In this document: one piece after another, positions 1 through 7,324 of the stretch
Layout of the letters: the number at the start of each line of letters is the position of its first letter
Numbering within the stretch: position 1 is the stretch's first letter
From: Streptomyces prunicolor NBRC 13075
GTDB taxonomy: Bacteria > Actinomycetota > Actinomycetes > Streptomycetales > Streptomycetaceae
DNA: 64,000 nt
Direction of reading: 5' to 3'
NCBI RefSeq assembly: GCF_000367365.1
Contig: NZ_BARF01000098.1
Span: forward strand, 62,001 to 126,000
Position numbers and translations under genes: made by a program
The notes under the pieces: model-generated
The model's database searches: none
What the model saw: the letters and a program-made list of their open reading frames with translations, nothing else
Told to the model about the DNA's origin: nothing

Positions 1-3000
1 TACTTCGTGCGGGCCAAGGACGCGGCGGGCAATGTCTCCGCCAACAGCAACAGCGTCACCCGCAAGGGCTCGACCGGCGACACCCAGGCGCCCACCGCGC
101 CGGGCAACCTCGCCTACACGCAGTCGGGCAGCGACGTGAAGCTGACCTGGCAGGCGTCGAGCGACAACGTCCAGGTCACCGGGTACGACGTCTACGCCAA
201 CGACCAGCTCCTCAAGTCCCTTGCCGGTGACGTGACTTCGTACACCGACACCCCTTCGGCGACGGCCACGGTCACCTACTACGTGAAGGCCAAGGACGCC
301 GCCGGGAACGTGTCGGTGGCGAGCAACAGCGTCACCCGAGCCGGCAACGGTGCGGGCTCCGACCTCGCACAGGGCAAGCCCATCGAGGCCTCGTCGTACA
401 CCTTCACCTATGTCGCCGCGAACGCCAACGACGGCCAGATCGCGACGTATTGGGAGGGCGGGGGCGGTGCCTACCCGGCCACCCTCACCACCAAGCTGGG
501 TGCCAACGCCGACCTCAGTCAGGTCGTCGTCAAGCTGAACCCGGACGCCGCGTGGTCGACGCGTACGCAGAACATCCAGGTGCTGGGCCGGGACCAGGAC
601 GCGACCGCGTTCACGAGTCTCGTCGCGGCGAAGGACTACGTCTTCAACCCGGCGAGCGGCAACACGGTGACCATCCCGGTGTCCGGCGCCGCCGCCGACA
701 TCCAGCTCAAGTTCGCCTCCAACACCGGTGCCCCGGGCGCCCAGGTCGCCGAGTTCCAGGTGATCGGCACCCCGGCCGCCAACCCTGACCTCAAGGTCAC
801 CGGCATCACCCACACGCCCGCGGCCCCGGTCGAGTCGGACGCCATCAGCCTGACGGCGACGGTCACCAACAGCGGCAGCAAGGCGTCCAAGGCCACCGAC
901 CTGAACTTCACGCTCGGCGGCACGAAGGCCGCCACGGCGGACGTCCCGGCCCTCGCGGCGGGCGCGTCGACGACGGTCACGGCGAGCATCGGCACCCGGG
1001 ACGCGGGGAGTTACCCGCTCGGCGCCGAGGTGGACCCGTCCAACAAGGTCATCGAGCAGAACGAGGGCAACAACGTCTACACCGCCCCCGACGCCCTCGT
1101 CGTCAAGCCGGTCTCCAGCTCCGACCTGGTCGCCGCACCGGTCGCCTGGACCCCGTCCAGCCCCTCGGCGGGCGACAACGTCACGTTCACCGTGGCGATC
1201 AAGAACCAGGGTTCGATCGGCTCGGCCGCCGGCGCGCACGGCGTCACGCTGACGCTCCTGGACGCCAACGGCGCCACCGTCAAGACGCTCACCGGCTCCT
1301 ACAGCGGCACGATCGCCGCCGGCCAGACGACCGCACCGGTCAGCCTCGGCTCCTGGACGGCCGCCAACGGCAAGTTCACCGTCAAGACGGTCATCGCCGA
1401 CGACACCAACGAACTCCCGGTCAAGCGGACCAACAACACCACCACGCAGAACCTGTTCGTCGGCCGCGGCGCCGACATGCCGTACGACATGTACGAAGCC
1501 GAGGACGGCACAGTGGGCGGCGGCGCCCAGGTCGTCGGACCGAACCGCACCATCGGCGACATCGCGGGCGAGGCGAGCGGCCGCAAGGCGGTGACCCTCA
1601 ACTCGACCGGCCAGTACGTCGAATGGACCACCCGCGCGTCCACCAACACCCTGGTCACCCGCTTCTCCATCCCCGACGGCACCAACACCACGCTCGACGT
1701 CTACGTCGACGGCCAGTTCCTCAAGGTCATCGACCTCACCTCCAAGTACGCCTGGCTGTACGGCGCCGAGACCGCGCCCGGCAACTCGCCGAGCGCCGGT
1801 ACCCAGCGCCACATCTACGACGAGGCGAATCTCCTGCTGGGCAAGACAGTTCCGGCCGGTTCCAAGATCCGCCTCCAGAAGGACGCGGCCAACACCTCCA
1901 CGTACGCGATCGACTTCATCAACACCGAGCAGGCGACGGCGACTCCGAACCCGGACCCGGCCGCGTACGTGGTCCCGGCCGGCTTCGCGCAGCAGGACGT
2001 GCAGAACGCGCTCGACACGGTCCGCATGGACACCACGGGCAAGCTCGTCGGCGTCTACCTGCCCGCCGGTGACTACGAGACCTCCAGCAAGCTCCAGGTC
2101 TACGGCAAGGCGGTCAAGGTCGTCGGAGCCGGGTCGTGGTTCACCCGCTTCCACGCCCCCTCCTCGCAGGAGAACACCGACGTCGGCATCCGGGCCGAGG
2201 CCACCGCGAACGGCTCGTCGTTCACCGGCTTCGCCTACTTCGGGAACTACACGTCCCGAATCGACGGACCAGGAAAGGTCTTTGACTTCTCCAACGTCTC
2301 CAACATCACCATCGACGACATCTGGGTCGAGCACATGGTGTGCATGTACTGGGGCGCCAACACCGACAACATGACCATCAAGAACTCCCGCATCCGTGAC
2401 ACTTTCGCCGACGGCATCAACATGACGAACGGCTCCACGGACAACCACGTCGTCAACAACGACGCCCGGGCCACGGGCGACGACAGCTTCGCGCTCTTCT
2501 CGGCGATCGACGCGGGCGGCGCCGACGAGAAGAACAACCTCTACGAGAACCTGACGTCGACGCTCACCTGGCGTGCGGCCGGTATCGCCGTCTACGGCGG
2601 CTTCAACAACACCTTCCGCAACATCCGGGTCGCCGACACCCTGGTCTACTCCGGCATCACGATCTCCTCGCTGGACTTCGGCTACCCGATGAACGGCTTC
2701 GGGACCGATCCGACGACGATCGAGAACGTCTCCCTGGACCGAACGGGCGGCCATTTCTGGGGCTCCCAGGTCTTCCCGGCCATCTGGGCGTTCTCGGCCT
2801 CGAAGGTCTTCCAGGGCATCCGGGTCAACGACGTCGACATCGACGACTCCACGTACGGAGGCGTGATGTTCCAGACCAACTACGTAGGAGGACAGCCCCA
2901 GTTCCCGGTGAAGGACACGATCTTCACCGACATCTCCATCACCAACTCCAAGAAGAGCGGAGACGCGTTCGACGCCAAGTCCGGATGGGGCATCTGGGCC

Positions 3001-3126
3001 AACGAGCTGCCCGAACCCGGTCAGGGACCCGCCGTGGGTTCGGCGACCTTCGTCAACCTGCGGATGAGCGGCAACGCGCAGGACATCCGCAACACCACGT
3101 CCACCTTCACGATCAACGTCCAGTAA
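1..3126 (+). CDS. Secreted alpha-1,3-glucanase (GH87 mycodextranase type), 5' truncated by window edge
   Basis: Large multidomain polysaccharide-degrading enzyme whose 5' end, including any signal peptide, lies outside the window. Counting codons from base 1, I see the tail of one fibronectin type III domain and a complete second one (to about 110), a discoidin/F5-8C-type carbohydrate-binding domain (about 120-260), two CARDB-like Ig modules (about 265-490), a CBM6/35-like domain opening with YEAEDG (about 495-655), and a right-handed beta-helix (about 665-1041). In the helix, Asp804 (FADGIN) and the pair Asp827-Asp828 (GDDS) reproduce the 23/24-residue spacing I recall for the catalytic acids of GH87 alpha-1,3-glucanases. 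Inference: it hydrolyses alpha-1,3-glucan, for example in fungal walls. It converges on a beta-1,3-glucanase gene. Another beta-helix glycosidase remains possible. Confidence 0.8.
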   Translation, partial: YFVRAKDAAGNVSANSNSVTRKGSTGDTQAPTAPGNLAYTQSGSDVKLTWQASSDNVQVTGYDVYANDQLLKSLAGDVTSYTDTPSATATVTYYVKAKDAAGNVSVASNSVTRAGNGAGSDLAQGKPIEASSYTFTYVAANANDGQIATYWEGGGGAYPATLTTKLGANADLSQVVVKLNPDAAWSTRTQNIQVLGRDQDATAFTSLVAAKDYVFNPASGNTVTIPVSGAAADIQLKFASNTGAPGAQVAEFQVIGTPAANPDLKVTGITHTPAAPVESDAISLTATVTNSGSKASKATDLNFTLGGTKAATADVPALAAGASTTVTASIGTRDAGSYPLGAEVDPSNKVIEQNEGNNVYTAPDALVVKPVSSSDLVAAPVAWTPSSPSAGDNVTFTVAIKNQGSIGSAAGAHGVTLTLLDANGATVKTLTGSYSGTIAAGQTTAPVSLGSWTAANGKFTVKTVIADDTNELPVKRTNNTTTQNLFVGRGADMPYDMYEAEDGTVGGGAQVVGPNRTIGDIAGEASGRKAVTLNSTGQYVEWTTRASTNTLVTRFSIPDGTNTTLDVYVDGQFLKVIDLTSKYAWLYGAETAPGNSPSAGTQRHIYDEANLLLGKTVPAGSKIRLQKDAANTSTYAIDFINTEQATATPNPDPAAYVVPAGFAQQDVQNALDTVRMDTTGKLVGVYLPAGDYETSSKLQVYGKAVKVVGAGSWFTRFHAPSSQENTDVGIRAEATANGSSFTGFAYFGNYTSRIDGPGKVFDFSNVSNITIDDIWVEHMVCMYWGANTDNMTIKNSRIRDTFADGINMTNGSTDNHVVNNDARATGDDSFALFSAIDAGGADEKNNLYENLTSTLTWRAAGIAVYGGFNNTFRNIRVADTLVYSGITISSLDFGYPMNGFGTDPTTIENVSLDRTGGHFWGSQVFPAIWAFSASKVFQGIRVNDVDIDDSTYGGVMFQTNYVGGQPQFPVKDTIFTDISITNSKKSGDAFDAKSGWGIWANELPEPGQGPAVGSATFVNLRMSGNAQDIRNTTSTFTINVQ

Positions 3127-3148
3127 CTCCCGCCGCTACAAACTGAAG

Positions 3149-3184
3149 CGGGGCCGCCCTTCCTGACGAGGGCGGCCCCGTTTC
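3149..3184. terminator. Bidirectional terminator between the two glucanase genes
   Basis: A perfect 12-bp inverted repeat (CGGGGCCGCCCT at 3149-3160 and its complement at 3169-3180) encloses an 8-nt loop and is followed by TTTC. It sits 23 bp past the GH87 stop and 23 bp past the end of the convergent GH64 gene, so it can serve both. Confidence 0.8.
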
Positions 3185-3202
3185 GCGCTGTGTCCGTAGT
3201 GC

Positions 3203-4555
3203 CTACCAGCCGACGGCGACCAGGAGCCACTGCGGGTCGGCGTGCGAGATGAACGAGGACTGGCCCGCGACATCGTCGTAAGGGAAGCCGTAGGCAAGCT
3301 GGTTGATGGCGTTGTCGTGCCAGAACTTGGCGTAGTAGTTGGCGGGCGCCACCTTGTAGAACTGCGCCGGGTCGGACTGCTGCGACGCCGGCAGGGTCGC
3401 CACATGGCGGTTGAGGGCGGCGCACATGTTGGGGTCGGCGGCCAGCGAGCCCGCACACCCGAAGATGTCGGAGGTCGCCGCGTTCACGCCGACCGACTGG
3501 GCGTACGACGTGAAGTAGCCGGCGTTGGCGCCGCCCGCGCGGAAGCTCGGGTCGCTGCCGGGCGCGATGATCCGGTACGGCGCCTGGGTCTGGGCCAGCA
3601 CCTTGAACTGGGTCGGCACCGCGTCCGTGAACCGCTGGAAGGTGGTCGCGCGGTCCTCGGCGAAGGTGGCCCGGTTCTCGCCGACCTCGGTGTCGTAACC
3701 GTCCTTGCTGTGCAGGCGCATGGCGAGTTTGAGGCCGAAGGCGTCGACGCGGGTGGTGTTGCCGTTGAAGACGTTGCCGCCGACGGTGAACTCGATGAAG
3801 TCGTAGTAGGAGCTGGTGGGTGAGCCCAGGTAGAAGTACATGCGGCCCGCGGAGTTGGCGGGCATGTCGAGGTAGGGCTGCTCGGCGATGGAGTGCGTCT
3901 GCCCGTTGAAGCTCCAATACACCTGGCTGTCCGGGTACTTGCCGTTGGTGCGGTTGAGGATCTTCACCTCCACGGCGTAGTTGGCCGCCGGTATGTCACT
4001 GGTGCTGCCCCAGAAGTCGTCGGGCGGGGTGGTGCTTCCGGGGCCGTAGACCTGGAACTCCCAGAGGGAGTAGCCCCATTGGGTGGCGCGGGCGGTGCCG
4101 TAGAGGCGGACGTAGCGGCCGCTGCCGGTGACGGTGAGGTTCTGGGTGCCGCCGGTGGCGGTCGTGGTGGAGTAGACCGTGGTCCAGGTGGTCGCGTCGG
4201 TGGAGGTCTGGATCTGGTAGCCGGTGGCGTACGCGGCCTCCCAGTTGAGCGAGACGCGGGTGATCTGCTGGACCGTTCCAAGGTCCACCTGAAGCCACTG
4301 CGGGTCGGCGAAGGCGGAGGACCAGCGGGTGCCGGTGTTCCCGTCGACGGCCGCGCTGGCGGGGAAGGACGCGCTCTCGGTCGAGGACGCGGTGGCGGGC
4401 CGTCCTTGGGACAGCAACTGGTCGGCGGCGCGGGCGGGTGAGGGGCTCAGGGCGGCGAAGAAGGCGACGATCAGGACGACGGCCAGACCGAGAGCCGTAC
4501 GGGAGCGCAGGGCTCCGGTCGGCGGTCTGGCGGATGTACCGGCGGACGTCTGCAT
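3203..4555 (-). CDS. Secreted beta-1,3-glucanase family protein (GH64 type) with N-terminal discoidin domain
   Basis: A 450-residue exported protein. The ATG at 4555 is chosen because GAGGAG lies 7 nt upstream; the frame stays open to 4732, but that extension has no signal peptide at its front. Residues about 20-45 form a signal peptide (hydrophobic run then SPARAA). A discoidin/F5-8C carbohydrate-binding domain follows (about 46-180), then a region resembling the GH64 beta-1,3-glucanase family (about 185-450), recognisable by DAFGLK, RIIAPGSDPSF and YAKFWHDNAINQLAYGFPYD-like stretches. I did not assign catalytic carboxylates. Likely cleaves beta-1,3-glucan outside the cell, complementing the convergent alpha-1,3-glucanase. 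A CebR-like operator just upstream suggests repression lifted by an oligosaccharide. Confidence 0.75.
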   Translation of the reverse strand: MQTSAGTSARPPTGALRSRTALGLAVVLIVAFFAALSPSPARAADQLLSQGRPATASSTESASFPASAAVDGNTGTRWSSAFADPQWLQVDLGTVQQITRVSLNWEAAYATGYQIQTSTDATTWTTVYSTTTATGGTQNLTVTGSGRYVRLYGTARATQWGYSLWEFQVYGPGSTTPPDDFWGSTSDIPAANYAVEVKILNRTNGKYPDSQVYWSFNGQTHSIAEQPYLDMPANSAGRMYFYLGSPTSSYYDFIEFTVGGNVFNGNTTRVDAFGLKLAMRLHSKDGYDTEVGENRATFAEDRATTFQRFTDAVPTQFKVLAQTQAPYRIIAPGSDPSFRAGGANAGYFTSYAQSVGVNAATSDIFGCAGSLAADPNMCAALNRHVATLPASQQSDPAQFYKVAPANYYAKFWHDNAINQLAYGFPYDDVAGQSSFISHADPQWLLVAVGW

Positions 4556-4576
4556 GGGGGGTCTCCTCAGCGGGGT

Positions 4577-4590
4577 TGGGAGCGCTCTCC
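4577..4590. promoter_or_regulatory. CebR/LacI-type operator upstream of the beta-1,3-glucanase
   Basis: TGGGAGCGCTCTCC matches 12 of 14 positions of the actinobacterial CebR/CelR box TGGGAGCGCTCCCA, with a perfect GAGCGCTC core at 4580-4587. It lies 22-35 bp upstream of the ATG, where a LacI-family repressor would block transcription of a glucanase gene. The cognate regulator is not in the window. Confidence 0.55.
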
Positions 4591-4824
4591 CCGGGTTGTA
4601 GTCCCGCCCTTGCCCGTCGTCAACAACTGAAGCCGAATCAACGGTAGTTCGTCGATGCGGGGGCTCGTGGCCGGACATCCGTTCAGGATCCGACCGCAGA
4701 CCTCGCTCCGACCGACCCTCTTCCTCCATCACTTGACGCGTCCGGTATGGACCTTTCCGCAGGTGGCAGAGTGGTCACCGCAACATCGCACGCACGGCGA
4801 GAACAGTCTTGGGAGAGAAGTCCG

Positions 4825-5634
4825 TTGAACTCCGGTACCCCGGCCCCCGACAGCTACTACGAGCGCATCGACGAGCACCGTTACAAGCCCACCGCCCACG
4901 CGGGCGGCGCCTGGGACCCGGCCGAGCTGCACTTCAGCCCGCTCGGCGGGCTCGTCGTCCACGCCATCGAGCGTCAGTTGGCGCAGCGGCCGGGCGGCGA
5001 CGGGCTCGTGATGGCGCGGATCAGTTACGACATCCTGGGCCGGCTCGCCCTCGACGAGTGCGAGATCCGGGTGGAGGTCGTCCGCCCCGGCCGCACGATC
5101 GAGCTGGTCGAGGCGGTGGTGCTGGTCGCCGACCGGCCGGTGGTGCGGGCCCGGGCCTGGCTCCTCGCCGCGATCGACACCTCCGCCGTGGCGGGCGGCC
5201 CCGACGAACGGCTCACGCCTCCCGGTGAGTTGGCCCCCTGGGAGATGAGCGCGCTGTGGCCCGGCGGCTACATCGCCTCCGTGGACGTACGGCCGCTCGC
5301 GCCACCCCGGCCGGGCCGTACGACCGCCTGGATCTCCACCCGGCACGCCCTCGTCGCCGGTGAGCCCAGCAGCCCGCTCGCGTCCTACCTCGCGCTCGTC
5401 GACACCGCGAACGGCATCGCCGTACGCCAGCCGCCGACCGCCTGGATCTACCCGAACGTCGACCTGACCGTCCACCTGCACCGCCAACCCGTGGGCGACT
5501 GGACGGGGTTGGACACGACGGTCACCTTCGGGCCCACCGGACAGGGCCTGACCAGCACGGTGCTGCACGACGTCAACGGCCCGGTGGGGCACGCGTTGCA
5601 GATGCTCACCGTGCGGCCCGCGTCGGAGCAGTGA
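4825..5634 (+). CDS. Thioesterase-like (double hotdog) family protein
   Basis: About 269 residues with the look of the TesB-like/acyl-CoA thioesterase double-hotdog superfamily: the first hotdog contains FSPLGGLVVHAI and the helix that normally carries ligand contacts, and the second covers the C-terminal half with WIYPNVDLTVHLHR and TTVTFGPTGQGL. Such proteins hydrolyse acyl-CoA thioesters or related substrates in the cytoplasm; the substrate here is unknown. I chose the TTG at 4825 because GGGAGAGAAG precedes it; an in-frame ATG at 4747 would add 26 residues but has no ribosome binding site and starts in poorly conserved-looking sequence. The next gene, a convergent TetR regulator, may be related only by position. 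Confidence 0.65.
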   Translation: MNSGTPAPDSYYERIDEHRYKPTAHAGGAWDPAELHFSPLGGLVVHAIERQLAQRPGGDGLVMARISYDILGRLALDECEIRVEVVRPGRTIELVEAVVLVADRPVVRARAWLLAAIDTSAVAGGPDERLTPPGELAPWEMSALWPGGYIASVDVRPLAPPRPGRTTAWISTRHALVAGEPSSPLASYLALVDTANGIAVRQPPTAWIYPNVDLTVHLHRQPVGDWTGLDTTVTFGPTGQGLTSTVLHDVNGPVGHALQMLTVRPASEQ

Positions 5635-5670
5635 GCGTGGTTCCTTTGTCGTGCTGAAGCGGGAGGCGTC

Positions 5671-6378
5671 TCAGCTCGCCGCGGAGACCGCTTCCCACGC
5701 CGCTTCGGGGTCGAGGCGCAGCGCGGGCCGGGTCCGCTTGAACTCGGCGGCCAGCGCCTCGACGTCCGGGAGTCCGTCGACGGACACGGCGAAACCGCGG
5801 AACAGGGTCGCGCAGTACTCGGCGGACAGGAGCGTGGCGTCCCAACGGCCCTCCGGCCACACCCACTGGTAGGTCGGGTGGTGCAGATTGACGAACTGCA
5901 GGGTGGCCAGGTCCAGTTCGACCACGCGGAAGGTCCCTTCCTCGACGGCCTCCGCGAGCAGGCCGGTGATCAGCCGCTCGAAGTCGGCGCGTTGCCGCAG
6001 CACCCGCTCCAACTCCCGGTCTCTGAGGCTGCGGTAGTCGTGCTCGTAGACCCAGATGTGGTCGAGTCTGCGGAAGATGATCGTCAGCAACGACTCGGAC
6101 AGCAGCCGCAGTCGCAACAGTGGCGGCTCGTCGAGGTCCGCGATCTGCTGGGCACGGGCCAGCAGCGGGTCGAGGACCCGCGACTGGATCTCGATGAGGA
6201 GGTTCTCCTTGGAGCCGATGTAGTAGTACAGGGCGCCCTTGGCGAGTCCGACCGCGCGGCCGAGGTCGTTGATGGAGGTCGCCGCGTAGCCCTGTCGCGC
6301 GAACAGGGCCGCCGCGATGTCGATGATCTTCTCGCGTCTGACTTCGAAACCCGGCCCGTGACCCGGCGGTCCTGGCAT
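5671..6378 (-). CDS. TetR/AcrR family transcriptional regulator
   Basis: A 235-residue repressor. The N-terminal helix-turn-helix is clear at about residues 15-60 (KIIDIAAALFARQGYAATSINDLGRAVGLAKGALYYYIGSKENLL). The C-terminal region (about 65-235) is the variable ligand-binding and dimerisation domain, long for the family and rich in aromatic residues (NLHHPTYQWVW), resembling KstR2/FadR-like regulators of acyl-CoA metabolism; that similarity is only an impression. AGGGGGAG lies upstream of the ATG. It faces the thioesterase-like gene convergently and lies next to a methyltransferase gene on the same strand 58 bp upstream, so its target is not fixed by context. Confidence 0.85.
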   Translation of the reverse strand: MPGPPGHGPGFEVRREKIIDIAAALFARQGYAATSINDLGRAVGLAKGALYYYIGSKENLLIEIQSRVLDPLLARAQQIADLDEPPLLRLRLLSESLLTIIFRRLDHIWVYEHDYRSLRDRELERVLRQRADFERLITGLLAEAVEEGTFRVVELDLATLQFVNLHHPTYQWVWPEGRWDATLLSAEYCATLFRGFAVSVDGLPDVEALAAEFKRTRPALRLDPEAAWEAVSAAS

Positions 6379-6436
6379 GTCCGCTCCCCCTTGCTGTGCC
6401 GCGTCCGGCGCCCTGCCCGCGCCCGCTCCCGCCGCC

Positions 6437-7162
6437 TCAGACCGTACGCCCCACGATCAGCCACTTCGACGGCAGCTCGATGCGCGCGCCGTCCGCCGTG
6501 AACTCGGTGGTGATCAACGGCAGTTCGCCGCGCGCGACGACGGTGAGGCCGGCTGCCCGCAGGAGTTCCGGCACCTCGTCGTCGGACACCTCGCCGGGGA
6601 CGATGCCGTGGCGCAGGACCGGGGCGAGTTTCGCGGGCGGTCCTGCCGGGTCCTGGGCCAGTTCGCCCAGGATCGGGCCGGCGGCTTCGGCGAGTTCGAC
6701 GAGGAAGGCGTGGCCGCGCTCCCCGATCAGCGCGGCGATGCCGTCGACCAGCGGCTGCCGGTCGTCGGGCTCGACCTGGTGCAGTACGCCCCTCATGTAG
6801 ACGTTGGCGTCGCCGAGTTCGGCGTGCAGGGTCTCGACCTCGGTCTTGTCGGCGGCGTCCAGCAGCCGGTAGGTCGCCTGCCCCGCCGGGTCCGCGTGCC
6901 GGGCGTGGTCGAGGGCGGCGGCGGACAGGTCGACGCCGACGACATGGGTGAACCGGTCGGCGAGGAACCGGGTCTGCGTGCCGTTGCCGCAGCCGAGGTC
7001 CACCATCTGGAGGCCGGGATCACGCAACTTCGGTTCGAACAGGGCGAGATGGAGCCCGACCGTCTGGGCCGCCGCCGCGTCCCAGAAGACGGCTCCTTGT
7101 CCGTCGGGCGCCTCGCGCCAGAAACCTTCCCAGGCCTCCCGGTACCGACTGGTCACGCTCAT
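6437..7162 (-). CDS. Class I SAM-dependent methyltransferase
   Basis: A 241-residue soluble enzyme with the Rossmann-type methyltransferase fold. Motif I is VDLGCGNGTQTRF at about residues 54-66, followed by the acidic residue in VVGVDLS (motif II) and a post-I region; these bind S-adenosylmethionine. The methyl acceptor cannot be told from sequence. The ATG at 7162 is preferred over the TTG two codons upstream because GGGGAG sits 6 nt before it. The gene lies just upstream of the TetR regulator on the same strand with a 58-bp gap and could share its transcript. Confidence 0.8.
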   Translation of the reverse strand: MSVTSRYREAWEGFWREAPDGQGAVFWDAAAAQTVGLHLALFEPKLRDPGLQMVDLGCGNGTQTRFLADRFTHVVGVDLSAAALDHARHADPAGQATYRLLDAADKTEVETLHAELGDANVYMRGVLHQVEPDDRQPLVDGIAALIGERGHAFLVELAEAAGPILGELAQDPAGPPAKLAPVLRHGIVPGEVSDDEVPELLRAAGLTVVARGELPLITTEFTADGARIELPSKWLIVGRTV

Positions 7163-7324
7163 GCCCAACTCCCCAGGATGCGAGGCCGTTCCGCCATAAG
7201 TGACGGGCCAGTACGGTCTATCGCGCCCCGGTCCTGCTCACAAGCACACGGCGCATTCCTTCACCGCTCATTCGACCGGTGTACGCCGTTGTGCGCCCCT
7301 TGTGCCCCGCCCGTCGCGCCCGCT

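Noticed and set aside
4747..4824. Upstream ATG extension of the thioesterase-like protein
   Set aside because: The in-frame ATG at 4747 lacks a ribosome binding site, and the added residues look unlike the rest; the TTG at 4825 with GGGAGAGAAG is a better start.
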